Of a stretch of 64,000 nt of DNA, positions 33,171 through 42,291 are shown in pieces. Each line of letters opens with the position of its first letter. The first letter of the stretch is position 1. The stretch is from positions 310,001 through 374,000 of the forward strand of contig NZ_JBGCCT010000008.1 of assembly GCF_041260665.1 (NCBI RefSeq). The letters are read 5' to 3'. The translations under genes and the position numbers were made by a program. The notes under the pieces are model-generated. The model saw only the letters and a program-made list of their open reading frames with translations. It did no database searches and was not told where the DNA came from. This DNA comes from Catenulispora sp. GP43. GTDB lineage: Bacteria > Actinomycetota > Actinomycetes > Streptomycetales > Catenulisporaceae.

Positions 33171-34096
33171 CCGCAGAGCGGATCACGGATGGGAACACGG
33201 AGCGGAACGCAGACCGGAACGCAGACCGGATCACGGACCGAATCGCCGGCGCGCCGATCTCCTGGGGCGTGTGCGAGGTCCCGGGCTGGGGCCACCAACT
33301 GTCCGCCGAGCGCGTGCTGACGGAGATGGCCGAGGCCGGCCTGCGGGCCACCGAGTTCGGCCCCGACGGGTTCCTGCCCGAGGACCCCGGCGAACGCCGC
33401 GCGCTGCTGAAGGAGTATCAGCTCCTTGCGGTCGGCGGGTTCGTCCCGGCGGTGCTGCACGAGCCGGGCCACGACCCGTGGCCGGCCGTGGCCGAGGCGC
33501 TGTCCGGGTTCACCGCCTCCGGCGCGGATCTGCTGGTACTGGCCGCCGCGACCGGCGCGGACGGCTACGATTCGCGTCCGGTGCTGGATGCCGGCGGCTG
33601 GCGGACGCTGTTCACGAACCTGGACCGGATCCGCGCCCGCGCCGTGGGCCTGGGCATCCGCACCTGCCTGCATCCGCACGTCGGCACCATGATCGAGACC
33701 GGCCAGGAGGTGGACCGGCTGCTCGACGCCTCGGACACGCCGCTGTGCCTGGACACCGGACACCTGCTCATCGGCGGCGGCGACCCGGCCGCACTGGCCG
33801 CCCGGGCCCCGGACCGGATCGCGCACACGCACCTGAAGGACGTGGACGCCGCCCTCGCCGAGCGGGTACGAGCCGGCGAGATGACATACTACGAGGCCGT
33901 ATGCGCCGGTATGTACCGGCCGCTGGGGCGCGGAGACGCCGACATCGCAGGAGTCGTATCGGCGTTGGAAGGGAACGAATACCGGGGCTGGTACGTGCTG
34001 GAGCAGGACACGGTGCTGGACGCCGAGCCCGGCCGCGGGGCCGGGCCGGCCGCCGACGTGCGCGCCTGCGCCGCCTACCTGGAGGGCCTGGCATGA
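33167..34096 (+). CDS. iolE: inosose dehydratase-like TIM-barrel protein
   Basis: 309 residues. AGAPISWGVCEVPGWG is the IolE signature. Metal ligands of the xylose-isomerase-like barrel are recognisable in LHPHVGTMIET, LCLDTGHLLIGG and HTHLKDVD, ending with YRGWYVLEQD. It dehydrates 2-keto-myo-inositol. The first 25 residues are a degenerate repeat (ERNADRNADRITDR) not seen in the family, so an internal start is possible. Coupled to iolG and iolC by 4-base overlaps. Confidence 0.88.
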   Translation: MTAERITDGNTERNADRNADRITDRIAGAPISWGVCEVPGWGHQLSAERVLTEMAEAGLRATEFGPDGFLPEDPGERRALLKEYQLLAVGGFVPAVLHEPGHDPWPAVAEALSGFTASGADLLVLAAATGADGYDSRPVLDAGGWRTLFTNLDRIRARAVGLGIRTCLHPHVGTMIETGQEVDRLLDASDTPLCLDTGHLLIGGGDPAALAARAPDRIAHTHLKDVDAALAERVRAGEMTYYEAVCAGMYRPLGRGDADIAGVVSALEGNEYRGWYVLEQDTVLDAEPGRGAGPAADVRACAAYLEGLA

Positions 34097-35037
34097 CCTA
34101 CGACGTCGTCACGATGGGCCGGGTCGGCGTGGACGTGTATCCGCTGCAGGTCGGCGTGGGGCTGGAGGACGTGGAGACGTTCGGCAAGTTCCTTGGCGGC
34201 AGCCCCACGAACGTCGCCGTCGCCGCGGCCCGCCACGGCCGCCGCACCGCGGTGGTCACCCGCGTCGGCGCCGACCCCTTCGGACGCTACGTCCGGCGCG
34301 CCCTGGGCGAATTCGGCGTCGACGACGCGTTCCTGGCGGAGGTCGAAGGGCTGCCGACACCGGTGACGTTCTGCGAGATGTTCCCCCCGGACGACTTCCC
34401 GATCTACTTCTACCGTTGGCCCAAAGCCCCCGACCTGACGATCACCCCGGACGAACTCGACCTGGAAGCGATCGCAGACGCGGGCGTGTTCTGGGCGACC
34501 CTCACCGGCCTGTCCGCCGAACCGAGCCGCTCAGCCCACCACGCAGCCTGGCAGGCGCGCGCCGCCACCCCGCACACCATCCTCGACCTGGACTACCGCC
34601 CGCAGTTCTGGGACTCGCGCAACGCCGCCGGTCGCGCGGCACGCCTGGCGCTGCCGCACGTCACGGTGGCTGTCGGCAACGTGGAGGAGTGCTACACGGC
34701 GGTGGGCGAGCGCGACCCGCACCTGGCCGCGGAAGCGCTGCTGAGCCTGGGCCCGCAACTGGCGGTGGTGAAGCTGGGCGCCGCCGGGGTACTGGCACGC
34801 ACGGCGGAGCAGACGCTGGAACTGCCGGCCCCGACGGTGAAGGTGGTCAACGGCCTCGGCGCCGGCGACGCGTTCGGCGGCGCCCTGTGCCACGGCCTGC
34901 TCTCAGCCTGGCCGCTGGAGCGGACCCTGCGTTTCGCGAACGCCGCCGGCGCGCTGGTCGCCGCCCGGATCGAGTGCTCGACGGCGATGCCGGACACCGG
35001 CGAGGTGTTGGCGGCGCTGGAGGCCGGGGATGGGTGA
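34093..35037 (+). CDS. iolC: 5-dehydro-2-deoxygluconokinase
   Basis: 314 residues, PfkB/ribokinase family. Marks are GGSPTNVAVAAARHGR for sugar binding and NGLGAGDAFGGALCHGLL with the catalytic Asp in GAGD. MGRVGVDVYPLQ and FCEMFPPDDFPIYFYRWPKAPD are characteristic of IolC. It phosphorylates 2-deoxy-5-keto-gluconate. ATG 34093 overlaps the iolE stop. Confidence 0.9.
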   Translation: MTYDVVTMGRVGVDVYPLQVGVGLEDVETFGKFLGGSPTNVAVAAARHGRRTAVVTRVGADPFGRYVRRALGEFGVDDAFLAEVEGLPTPVTFCEMFPPDDFPIYFYRWPKAPDLTITPDELDLEAIADAGVFWATLTGLSAEPSRSAHHAAWQARAATPHTILDLDYRPQFWDSRNAAGRAARLALPHVTVAVGNVEECYTAVGERDPHLAAEALLSLGPQLAVVKLGAAGVLARTAEQTLELPAPTVKVVNGLGAGDAFGGALCHGLLSAWPLERTLRFANAAGALVAARIECSTAMPDTGEVLAALEAGDG

Positions 35038-35366
35038 GGGGGCGGTCGCTGAGCAGCTGGCCGATCACGGCGATTGTCCGCCGGGTCGCGAGCTCCCAGC
35101 CGGTCGCGCTGGCGTTTCCACTGGTGCTGGGCAGCTAGCCGACCGCAGCGTTCTCCCGGCGCGCCCCGACCACCTTCCCGCTCGCGCCGATCGTCCAGCG
35201 AGCCCTGGGCAGTGGCAGTGGCAGCGCCAGTGGCAGCAACAGCAGCAGCAACAGCGCCCTGATCCACCATCCCCCAGTCAACCGGCCCGGCGGTGTGGCG
35301 CCGGGCCGGTCCGCGCATCCACCCGGCGTCGTATCGCGTGCCCCCTACCGTTCGTGGAGGTCGTCC
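35038..35366. other. non-coding gap inside the iol operon
   Basis: 329 bp without a convincing gene. It contains a CAG/CAA-rich imperfect repeat (about 35210-35260) and the strong hairpin at 35281-35310, followed by the ribosome binding site of the aldolase gene. Confidence 0.6.
35281..35310 (+). terminator. 12-bp perfect hairpin between iolC and the aldolase gene
   Basis: ACCGGCCCGGCG pairs exactly with CGCCGGGCCGGT around GTGTGG. There is no T-run; it may be a partial terminator or mRNA stabiliser that separates expression of the two halves of the operon. Confidence 0.55.
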
Positions 35367-36263
35367 ATGCTTGACGTCGGGGAGCTTCGGCGGTTGCGGC
35401 AGGTGCGGGTGGCGGAGCCGGAGGCCATCGCGGCGGCGGCGTCGGCGCGGCGGCGGCGGTCGTTGGTGGAGCGCGGGGGGCGGTTGATGCTCATCGCCGC
35501 CGATCATCCGGCGCGGGGGGCGTTGGGGGTGCGGGACGATCCGTTGGCGATGGGGGATCGGCGCGAGTTGTTGGAGCGGTTGGTCGTAGCGCTGGGGCGG
35601 CCGGGGGTGGACGGGGTGTTGGCGACCCCTGACATCGTGGAGGATCTGCTGCTGCTGGGCGCGCTGGACGACCGGGTCGTGGTGGGGTCGATGAACCGGG
35701 GCGGGCTGGCCGGGTCGGTCTCCGAGCTCGATGACCGCTTCACCGCCTACGACGCCGCCGCCATCGCCGCCTCGGGTCTGGACGGCGGCAAGATGCTGCT
35801 GCGCATCGACCTCGGCGACCCCGACACCGTCTCCACGCTCGAAGCCTGCGGCCGCGCCGTCTCTCAGCTGGCCGCGCGCCGCCTGGTCGCGATGATCGAG
35901 CCGTTCATGGCGACCCGCGCCGGCGACGGCCGGCTGCGCAACGACCTGTCGGCCGCCGCCGTCGTCCGCGCCTGCGCGATAGCCGGCGGCCTGGGCTCGA
36001 CCAGTGCTTACACCTGGCTGAAGCTTCCGGTCGTGGAGGACATGGAACGCGTCCTGGCCGCGACCACCCTCCCGGTCCTGCTCCTCGGCGGCGATCCCGA
36101 CGTGGCCCCGCAGGAGACATACGCCGCCTGGGAGAAGGCCCTTGCCCTGGAAGGCGTTCACGGCCTGGTGGTAGGACGGGCCCTGCTTTATCCACCGGAC
36201 GGCGACGTCGCGGCGGCAGTCGACACCGCCACCGCCCTCGTGAAGCCCGGAGTCCGCGAATGA
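35367..36263 (+). CDS. class I aldolase-like protein of inositol catabolism
   Basis: 298 residues with a TIM-barrel pattern: LMLIAADHPARGALGV, GVLATPDIVEDLL, MLLRIDLGDPDT, LVAMIEPFMA, STSAYTWLKLPVVEDME and VLLLGGDPDV, with the lysine of TWLKLP as a Schiff-base candidate. It resembles the Cgl0159-type aldolase found with inositol genes in corynebacteria. It probably serves the step assigned to IolJ, cleaving 2-deoxy-5-keto-gluconate 6-phosphate. GGAGG lies 6 bases before ATG 35367; its stop overlaps iolD. Confidence 0.82.
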   Translation: MLDVGELRRLRQVRVAEPEAIAAAASARRRRSLVERGGRLMLIAADHPARGALGVRDDPLAMGDRRELLERLVVALGRPGVDGVLATPDIVEDLLLLGALDDRVVVGSMNRGGLAGSVSELDDRFTAYDAAAIAASGLDGGKMLLRIDLGDPDTVSTLEACGRAVSQLAARRLVAMIEPFMATRAGDGRLRNDLSAAAVVRACAIAGGLGSTSAYTWLKLPVVEDMERVLAATTLPVLLLGGDPDVAPQETYAAWEKALALEGVHGLVVGRALLYPPDGDVAAAVDTATALVKPGVRE

Positions 36264-38155
36264 GTGCCGGAAACATCCGAACCACCCGCCGCCTGACCGT
36301 GGCCCAAGCCCTGGTCCGCTTCCTGGCCGTCCAGCACACCGAACGCGACGGCACCCGCCACCGCCTCATCGAAGGCGTGTTCGGCATCTTCGGCCACGGC
36401 AACGTCGCAGGCCTCGGCGAAGCCCTCCTCGGCCTCGAACTCCAGGACCCGGCCCTGCTGCCCTACCGCCAGGCCCGCAACGAGCAGGCCATGGTCCACA
36501 CCGCCGCCGCCTTCGCCCGCACCCGCGACCGCCTGTCCACCTACGCCTGCACCACCTCCGTCGGCCCCGGTGCCACCAACCTGGTCACCGGTGCGGCCCT
36601 GGCCACCGTCAACCGCCTGCCGGTCCTGCTGCTTCCCGGCGACGTGTTCGCCACCCGCACCGCCAACCCGGTCCTGCAGGAGCTGGAGGACCCGCGCAGC
36701 CTCGACGTCTCCGTCAACGACACGCTGCGCCCGGTCTCCCGGTACTTCGACCGGATCAACCGCCCCGAACAACTGCCGGCGGCACTGCTCAACGCGATGC
36801 GCGTGCTGACCGACCCCGCCGACACCGGCGCCGTGACCCTCGCGCTGCCGCAGGACGTGCAGGCCGAGGCGTGGGACTGGCTCGAAGAGCTGTTCGAGCA
36901 GCGCATCTGGCACATCCCGCGCCCGCGTGCCGACATCAGTGCCCTGGCCAGGGCGGGTGCCGCGATCATGAACGCCGAGCGCCCCCTCATCGTCGCCGGT
37001 GGCGGCGTCACCTACTCGCAGGCCACTGACACGCTCCGCGCGTTCGCCCGCGCCACCGGCATCCCGGTCGCCGAAACGCAGGCCGGCAAAGGCGCGATGG
37101 ACGAGGACGACCCGCTGTCCCTGGGTGCCGTCGGCGCGACCGGCACCAGCGCGGCGAACCGCATCGCGGCCCGGGCCGACCTCGTGATCGGTGTCGGCAC
37201 CCGCTTCTCGGACTTCACCACTGCCTCCCGCACCGTCTTCGCCGACCCCGACGTGCAGTTCGTGACCATCAACATCGCCGCCTTCGACGCCGCCAAACAC
37301 GCCGCCATCGCAGTCGTCGCCGACGCCCGGACCGCACTGCAAGACCTGACCGGGATGCTTAACGGTTCTCCTACAGGAGCTACATACAGGGCCGAAATCG
37401 CTGACGCCCGCTCGGATTGGGCCGCGACCGTCGAGTCCGCCTACCACTTCGCCAACGCGCCGCTGCCCTCGCAAATCGAGGTCATCGCCGCCGTCAACGA
37501 CGCCGTCGCACCCGGCGACGTGGTCGTCTGCGCGGCCGGCTCGATGCCCGGCGACCTGCACCGGCTCTGGCGCACCGGCGGCGACCCCAAGTCATACCAC
37601 GTGGAGTACGGCTACTCGTGCATGGGCTACGAGATCGCCGGGGGCCTGGGCGTGAAGCTCGCAGCGCCCGAGCGCGAGGTCTACGTCCTGGTCGGCGACG
37701 GCTCCTACCTGATGCTCGCCCAGGAGATCGTCACCGCCGTGGCCGAGGGCGTGAAGCTGATCGTGGTGCTGGTCGACAACGCCGGCTACGCCTCCATCGG
37801 CGCACTGTCCGAATCCCTGGGCTCGCAGCGTTTCGGCACCGCCTACCGCTACCGCGGCGCCTCGGGGCGCCTGGACGGCGGGCCGCTGCCGGTGGACCTG
37901 GCCGCCAACGCCGCCAGCCTCGGCGCGAACGTCGAGCGCGCGACCGATCTGGAGGAGTTCGTCGCGGCGCTGGACCGTGCCAAGAAGGCCGACCGCCTCA
38001 CAGTCGTGCACGTCACGACCGATCCGCTGGCCGGCGGGCCCGACGGCGGCGCGTGGTGGGACGTCCCGGTCGCGCAGATATCAGAACTGGAATCCACTCG
38101 CGCGGCCCGAACGGGGTATGAGGAGGCGAAGAAGGCTCAACGCCCGTACCTGTAA
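36260..38155 (+). CDS. iolD: 3D-(3,5/4)-trihydroxycyclohexane-1,2-dione hydrolase
   Basis: 631 residues of the thiamine-diphosphate enzyme family. The N-terminal part has GIFGHGNVAGLGEAL and the glutamate-containing YRQARNEQAMVHTA. The central domain has VAGGGVTYSQA. The ThDP site reads VLVGDGSYLMLAQEIVTAV...VLVDNAGYASIG. It opens the inositol ring after dehydration. ATG 36260 overlaps the aldolase stop (ATGA). Confidence 0.92.
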   Translation: MSAGNIRTTRRLTVAQALVRFLAVQHTERDGTRHRLIEGVFGIFGHGNVAGLGEALLGLELQDPALLPYRQARNEQAMVHTAAAFARTRDRLSTYACTTSVGPGATNLVTGAALATVNRLPVLLLPGDVFATRTANPVLQELEDPRSLDVSVNDTLRPVSRYFDRINRPEQLPAALLNAMRVLTDPADTGAVTLALPQDVQAEAWDWLEELFEQRIWHIPRPRADISALARAGAAIMNAERPLIVAGGGVTYSQATDTLRAFARATGIPVAETQAGKGAMDEDDPLSLGAVGATGTSAANRIAARADLVIGVGTRFSDFTTASRTVFADPDVQFVTINIAAFDAAKHAAIAVVADARTALQDLTGMLNGSPTGATYRAEIADARSDWAATVESAYHFANAPLPSQIEVIAAVNDAVAPGDVVVCAAGSMPGDLHRLWRTGGDPKSYHVEYGYSCMGYEIAGGLGVKLAAPEREVYVLVGDGSYLMLAQEIVTAVAEGVKLIVVLVDNAGYASIGALSESLGSQRFGTAYRYRGASGRLDGGPLPVDLAANAASLGANVERATDLEEFVAALDRAKKADRLTVVHVTTDPLAGGPDGGAWWDVPVAQISELESTRAARTGYEEAKKAQRPYL

Positions 38156-38183
38156 CGCCACAACGGATGTGGAGGAGGCACGT

Positions 38184-39248
38184 ATGGCACCGAGAACACG
38201 CTCTTCCATCGGCCGGCTGCTCACGGCAGTGCTGGCCACGGCGCTCCTGATCGCCGGCTGCTCGTCGTCGAGCTCGTCGTCCAAGAACGGGGCCGGTTCC
38301 GGCGGTTCCTGCCCCTACACCTTCGCCGTCATCACCCACGGCGACAACGGAAACTTCTGGAGCGTCGTCTACAAGGGCGCCAAGGACGCGGCCAAGGACA
38401 CCGGCTGCAAACTGTCCGAGACCTACGGCTCCCAGCAGCAGGGCCAGGCCCAGCCTGACGACAACGCCGAGAACGCGCAGATCCAGAACGCGATCAACGC
38501 CAAGGTCAACGGCATCATCGTCTCCGACCACGCCCCGAGCGTCATGAACTCCACCCTGGCCGCCGCCTCCGACGCCGGGATCCCGGTGGTGCTGGTCAAC
38601 GCCGGCTGCGACGACACCGACATCGCCGCGGCCAAGGCCATCACCTGCGTCGGGCAGCCCGAGCAGCTGGCCGGCAAGCAGGCCGGGCAGCGGTTCGCCA
38701 AGGAGAACGCGTCCAACGTGCTGTGCGTGATCCACCAGTCGGGGCAGAACCTGCTCGACCGCTGCGACGGCATCGCGCAGGGCCTGGGCGTCGGGCAGAA
38801 GTGCACAAGTGGGGACGCCCCCACTTCCGGCCCCGCCTGCACCGAGCTGATCCTGTCCACGCCGAACGCCGCCTCCAACCCGCAGCAGGCGGTCGGCCAG
38901 GTGACCGCCTACCTGGCCTCTCACCCAGGTGTCAACGCGGTGATGACGCTGAACAACGCGATCGGCCAGTCGCTGGTCGTCGCCAAGCCGGCGCACGTCA
39001 AGATCGCCACCTTCGACCTGTCCAGCGACGTGCAGAACGACCTGGAAGCCTCCCCGCCGACCCTGGACTTCGCCGTGGACCAGCAGCAGTACCTCCAGGG
39101 CTACCTCCCGGTGGAATTCCTGTTCCTCTACAACAAGCACGAGGGCAACGCGGTCGGCGGCGGCACCACCGTGGCCAGCGGCCCCAAGCTCGTGGACAGC
39201 ACGAACATCAAGTCCGTGGCCGCCGCGATCGCGGCCGGGGACGACTGA
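38184..39248 (+). CDS. ABC importer sugar-binding lipoprotein
   Basis: 354 residues. A signal peptide with lipobox LIAGC (C26) is followed by a poly-Ser linker. Periplasmic-binding-protein type 1 strands include YTFAVITHGDNGNFWSVVYKGAKDAA, NGIIVSDHAP and AVMTLNNAIGQSLV. It should bind inositol or a related polyol, given the preceding iol genes. GGAGGAGG precedes ATG 38184. The stop overlaps the permease start (TGATG). Confidence 0.88.
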   Translation: MAPRTRSSIGRLLTAVLATALLIAGCSSSSSSSKNGAGSGGSCPYTFAVITHGDNGNFWSVVYKGAKDAAKDTGCKLSETYGSQQQGQAQPDDNAENAQIQNAINAKVNGIIVSDHAPSVMNSTLAAASDAGIPVVLVNAGCDDTDIAAAKAITCVGQPEQLAGKQAGQRFAKENASNVLCVIHQSGQNLLDRCDGIAQGLGVGQKCTSGDAPTSGPACTELILSTPNAASNPQQAVGQVTAYLASHPGVNAVMTLNNAIGQSLVVAKPAHVKIATFDLSSDVQNDLEASPPTLDFAVDQQQYLQGYLPVEFLFLYNKHEGNAVGGGTTVASGPKLVDSTNIKSVAAAIAAGDD

Positions 39249-40378
39249 TGATCAGCTCGGACGTCACGGTGGCCCGGCCCGGTGAGGCCGGGCCGCCGGC
39301 CGGCAACGGCGACGCAGACGGAGACGGTGTTGACACCGGCGCCGACGGCCTGGTCGGCGCGCTCACCAGGGCCCTGCGGCGCCCGGCCCTCGGGGCGCTG
39401 CTCGGGGCGGTCGCGGTGTTCGTGGTCTTCACCGTCACCGACAGCACCCCGCAGCACTTGTGGCTGACCCAGACCGGGTTCCAGGCCTGGGCGCAGCAGG
39501 CGGCGTTCTTCGGCATCATGGCGGTGCCGGTCGGGCTGCTGATGATCGGCGGCGAGTTCGACCTGTCGACCGGCGGGATGACCGGCTTCTGCGCGATCAT
39601 CATGGCGCTGCTGGTCGGGAACGAGCACTGGAACGCCTGGGCCGCTGTCGCTCTGACGTTCGCCTTCGGAGCACTGGTCGGCGCGGTCAACGGGCTCGTC
39701 GTGACCCGCTCGGGGCTGCCGAGCTTCATCGTCACGCTGGCCACGTACTTCGTCTTCCGCGGCCTGTCGGTCGGCGGGGTGCTGAAGGTGAACCACGGTA
39801 GTACCAACATCGGGCTGACCGGGACGAGCCATCCGGGGCTGAACAGCGCCAAGGACGTCTTCGGCGGCTCGTTCGCGCACAGCAACGGTCTGCCGGGCGG
39901 ATACCAGACCGCGATCCTGTGGTTCGTCGGCGTCACCGCGGCCGCGGTGTGGCTGCTGGCCCGGACCCGGTTCGGGAACTGGGTGTTCGCCGTCGGCGGC
40001 GACGCCGACGCCGCGCGTAAGGTCGGGGTGCCGGTGCGGCGTACCAAGGTCCTGCTGTTCATGACGACCTCGACGGCCGCCGCGCTGGTCGGCGTCATCT
40101 CGTTCCTGCAGACCAACACCGCGGTGTCCGAGCAGGGCGTCGGCTACGAGTTCTACTACATCATCGCCGCGGTGGTCGGCGGCTGCCTGCTCACCGGCGG
40201 GCACGGCTCGGCGCTCGGCGCGGCGTTGGGGGCGTGCATCATCGGGATGGCGTTGCAGGGCGTCATCTACTCCGGCTGGGACAGCTCGTGGGACTTCACG
40301 TTCCTCGGCGCGATCCTGTTCCTGGCCGTGGCCGTCAACACCCTGACCCACCGGAGAGCGATGAGGGCGCGCCGATGA
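39248..40378 (+). CDS. ABC sugar permease (RbsC-like)
   Basis: 376 residues. After a hydrophilic 45-residue start come about ten membrane segments of the RbsC/BPD_transp_2 type: [45 protein letters not shown] and [33 protein letters not shown]. It forms the membrane channel with the ATPase encoded next, whose ATG overlaps its stop. Confidence 0.9.
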   Translation: MISSDVTVARPGEAGPPAGNGDADGDGVDTGADGLVGALTRALRRPALGALLGAVAVFVVFTVTDSTPQHLWLTQTGFQAWAQQAAFFGIMAVPVGLLMIGGEFDLSTGGMTGFCAIIMALLVGNEHWNAWAAVALTFAFGALVGAVNGLVVTRSGLPSFIVTLATYFVFRGLSVGGVLKVNHGSTNIGLTGTSHPGLNSAKDVFGGSFAHSNGLPGGYQTAILWFVGVTAAAVWLLARTRFGNWVFAVGGDADAARKVGVPVRRTKVLLFMTTSTAAALVGVISFLQTNTAVSEQGVGYEFYYIIAAVVGGCLLTGGHGSALGAALGACIIGMALQGVIYSGWDSSWDFTFLGAILFLAVAVNTLTHRRAMRARR

Positions 40379-41325
40379 CCATGCTGCTGGAGGCCGACGG
40401 CGTCGGTAAGTACTTCGGGAACGTGCGCGCCTTGAGCGAGGTGTCGCTGTCGGTGCGCGCCGGCCAGGTGACGTGCGTGCTGGGGGACAACGGCGCCGGC
40501 AAGTCGACCCTCATCAAAATCCTGTCGGGCGTGTTCGCACCGGATGAGGGCGAGGTACGCGTCGACGGTGCGGCGGTGAGGTTCCACAGCCCCCGCGATG
40601 CCCTCTCCGCGGGTATCGCCACGGTCTTCCAGGACCTGGCGATGGTGCCGCTGATGGCGATCTGGCGGAACTTCTACCTGGGTTCGGAGCCGACAAAGGG
40701 GTGGGGGCCGTGGCGGCGCTTCGATGCCCGCGCGGCCCGGGCCGGTACCCGCGAGGCGCTGGCGGCCATGGGCATCGACCTGCGCGATCCGGACCAGCCG
40801 GTCGGCACGCTGTCCGGCGGGGAACGGCAGTCGGTGGCGATCGCGCGCGCCGTGCACTTCGGGGCCAGGGTCCTGATCCTGGACGAGCCGACCTCGGCCC
40901 TGGGAGTCAAGCAGGCCGGGGTGGTGCTGCGGCGCGTCGTTCAAGCACGGGAGAGAGGACTGGGCGTCGTGTTCATCACCCACAACCCGCACCACGCGCA
41001 TCCGGTGGGGGACCGGTTCGTCGTACTGAACCGGGGCCGGCTGCTCGGCGACTTCGCCAAGTCCGAGATCGGCCGCGACGAACTGGTGCGGCTGATGTCC
41101 GGCGGTGCGGAGCTGGAAACGCTCGGACACGAGCTTGAACGGATCCCGGGCATCGCCGCCAGCGCTGATACCGAAGCCAATGCCCCTGCCGCCACAGCAC
41201 AAGAAGAGCAAGAACCAGAGCAAGAACCAGAGCAAGAACCAGAGCAAGAACCAGAGCAAGAACCAGAGCAAGAGCAAGAGCAAGCCGGTCCGGCGCCGGC
41301 TGAAGCGCTTGATGAAAACAGTTGA
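40375..41325 (+). CDS. ABC sugar importer ATPase
   Basis: 316 residues, single nucleotide-binding domain: Walker [10 protein letters not shown] (37-45), signature LSGGE (146-150), Walker [10 protein letters not shown] (D170/E171) and the switch histidine in FITHN. Ribose-type importers usually have two fused ATPase halves, but single-domain forms (FrcA-like) exist. The tail after residue 260 contains five EQEP repeats encoded by 12-bp units and is outside the domain. Confidence 0.9.
   Translation: MTMLLEADGVGKYFGNVRALSEVSLSVRAGQVTCVLGDNGAGKSTLIKILSGVFAPDEGEVRVDGAAVRFHSPRDALSAGIATVFQDLAMVPLMAIWRNFYLGSEPTKGWGPWRRFDARAARAGTREALAAMGIDLRDPDQPVGTLSGGERQSVAIARAVHFGARVLILDEPTSALGVKQAGVVLRRVVQARERGLGVVFITHNPHHAHPVGDRFVVLNRGRLLGDFAKSEIGRDELVRLMSGGAELETLGHELERIPGIAASADTEANAPAATAQEEQEPEQEPEQEPEQEPEQEPEQEQEQAGPAPAEALDENS
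41209..41268. repeat. five exact 12-bp repeats coding (QEPE)n
   Basis: CAAGAACCAGAG occurs five times head to tail without change, then decays into shorter CAAGAG units. Identity between copies points to recent slippage. Confidence 0.9.
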
Positions 41326-41355
41326 TCGAAGCCAGCACTGTCGAAGGACCTGGTC

Positions 41356-42291
41356 ATGCCCCTGCCCCGCCCCGCGACCCTCGGCGCGATCCGCGTCGCC
41401 CGGGAGGCCGCCACCTTGATCCGCCGCTCGGCCGCCCCGCGCCGGCTCCGCTTCAAGACCGCCGCGGATCTGGTCACCGCCACCGACCTGCGGGTCGAGC
41501 GGCTGGTCCGGTCCTGGCTGAAGGACGCGCATCCCGACCACGCCGTCGTCGGTGAGGAGGGCGGCGGTCTGGCCGAGATGGACCTGTCGCGCCCGACGTG
41601 GTTCGTCGATCCCGTCGACGGCACCACCAACTTCGTGCGCGGCATCCCGCACTGCGCATGCTCGCTGGCGCTCTGGGACGGCCAGCGGCTCGCGCTGGGG
41701 GTGGTCGCCGACGTCGCACGCCGCCGGATCTACTGGGCCGAGGCCGGGCGCGGCGCGTACGAGGGACGCCGGCGGCTGCGGGCCTCCCCGGTGCGCCGGC
41801 TGGACCGGGCGGTGCTGGCCACCGGCTTCCCCCCGACCCGGTCCTTCGACGGCGACGACAACCTCGCCGAGTTCTCCTCGGTGTTCCGGCAGTCCCGGGA
41901 CGTGCGGCGCACCGGCAGCGCCGCGATCGACCTGGCGTGGGTCGCCGCCGGGCGGCTGGACTGCTACTGGGAGCAGCGGTGCGGGCCGTGGGACTGGGCC
42001 GCCGGGGTGCTGCTGGTGCGGGAGGCCCGGGGGAAGGCGACGACGTATGCCGGGCTGGAGTGGCATCCCGGGGACGCCGATCTGGTGGCGTCCAACGGGC
42101 CGGTGCATCCGGGGCTGGTCGAGGCGTTCTGCGAGGCGCGGGCGGCGGCCGGGTTGCCGGCGCGGCCGCCGCAGCCGGCGTTCGCGGGTCCGGCGGGTTC
42201 GGAGGGTTCGGCGAGTTCGGCGGGGGCGCCCGCTTCGTCGTCGGCTTCGTCAGCCTCGTCGGCGTCGGCCTCGCCGGCCTCAGCCGGGTAG
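41356..42291 (+). CDS. inositol monophosphatase family protein
   Basis: 311 residues. Metal site 1 is VVGEEGG (E67/E68) with DPVDGTTNF (85-93), and the C-terminal WDWAAG completes the pattern. It hydrolyses inositol-1-phosphate or a similar sugar phosphate and fits the inositol context. The last 35 residues are a Ser/Ala/Gly run that overlaps, tail to tail, the convergent MFS gene by 12 bp. It starts 30 bp after the ABC ATPase gene. Confidence 0.88.
   Translation: MPLPRPATLGAIRVAREAATLIRRSAAPRRLRFKTAADLVTATDLRVERLVRSWLKDAHPDHAVVGEEGGGLAEMDLSRPTWFVDPVDGTTNFVRGIPHCACSLALWDGQRLALGVVADVARRRIYWAEAGRGAYEGRRRLRASPVRRLDRAVLATGFPPTRSFDGDDNLAEFSSVFRQSRDVRRTGSAAIDLAWVAAGRLDCYWEQRCGPWDWAAGVLLVREARGKATTYAGLEWHPGDADLVASNGPVHPGLVEAFCEARAAAGLPARPPQPAFAGPAGSEGSASSAGAPASSSASSASSASASPASAG

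Noticed and set aside
35030-35374. Short frame with a QWQWQRQWQQQQ stretch between iolC and the aldolase gene
   Set aside because: Low-complexity translation of a CAG-rich repeat, no ribosome site, and it overlaps the hairpin.
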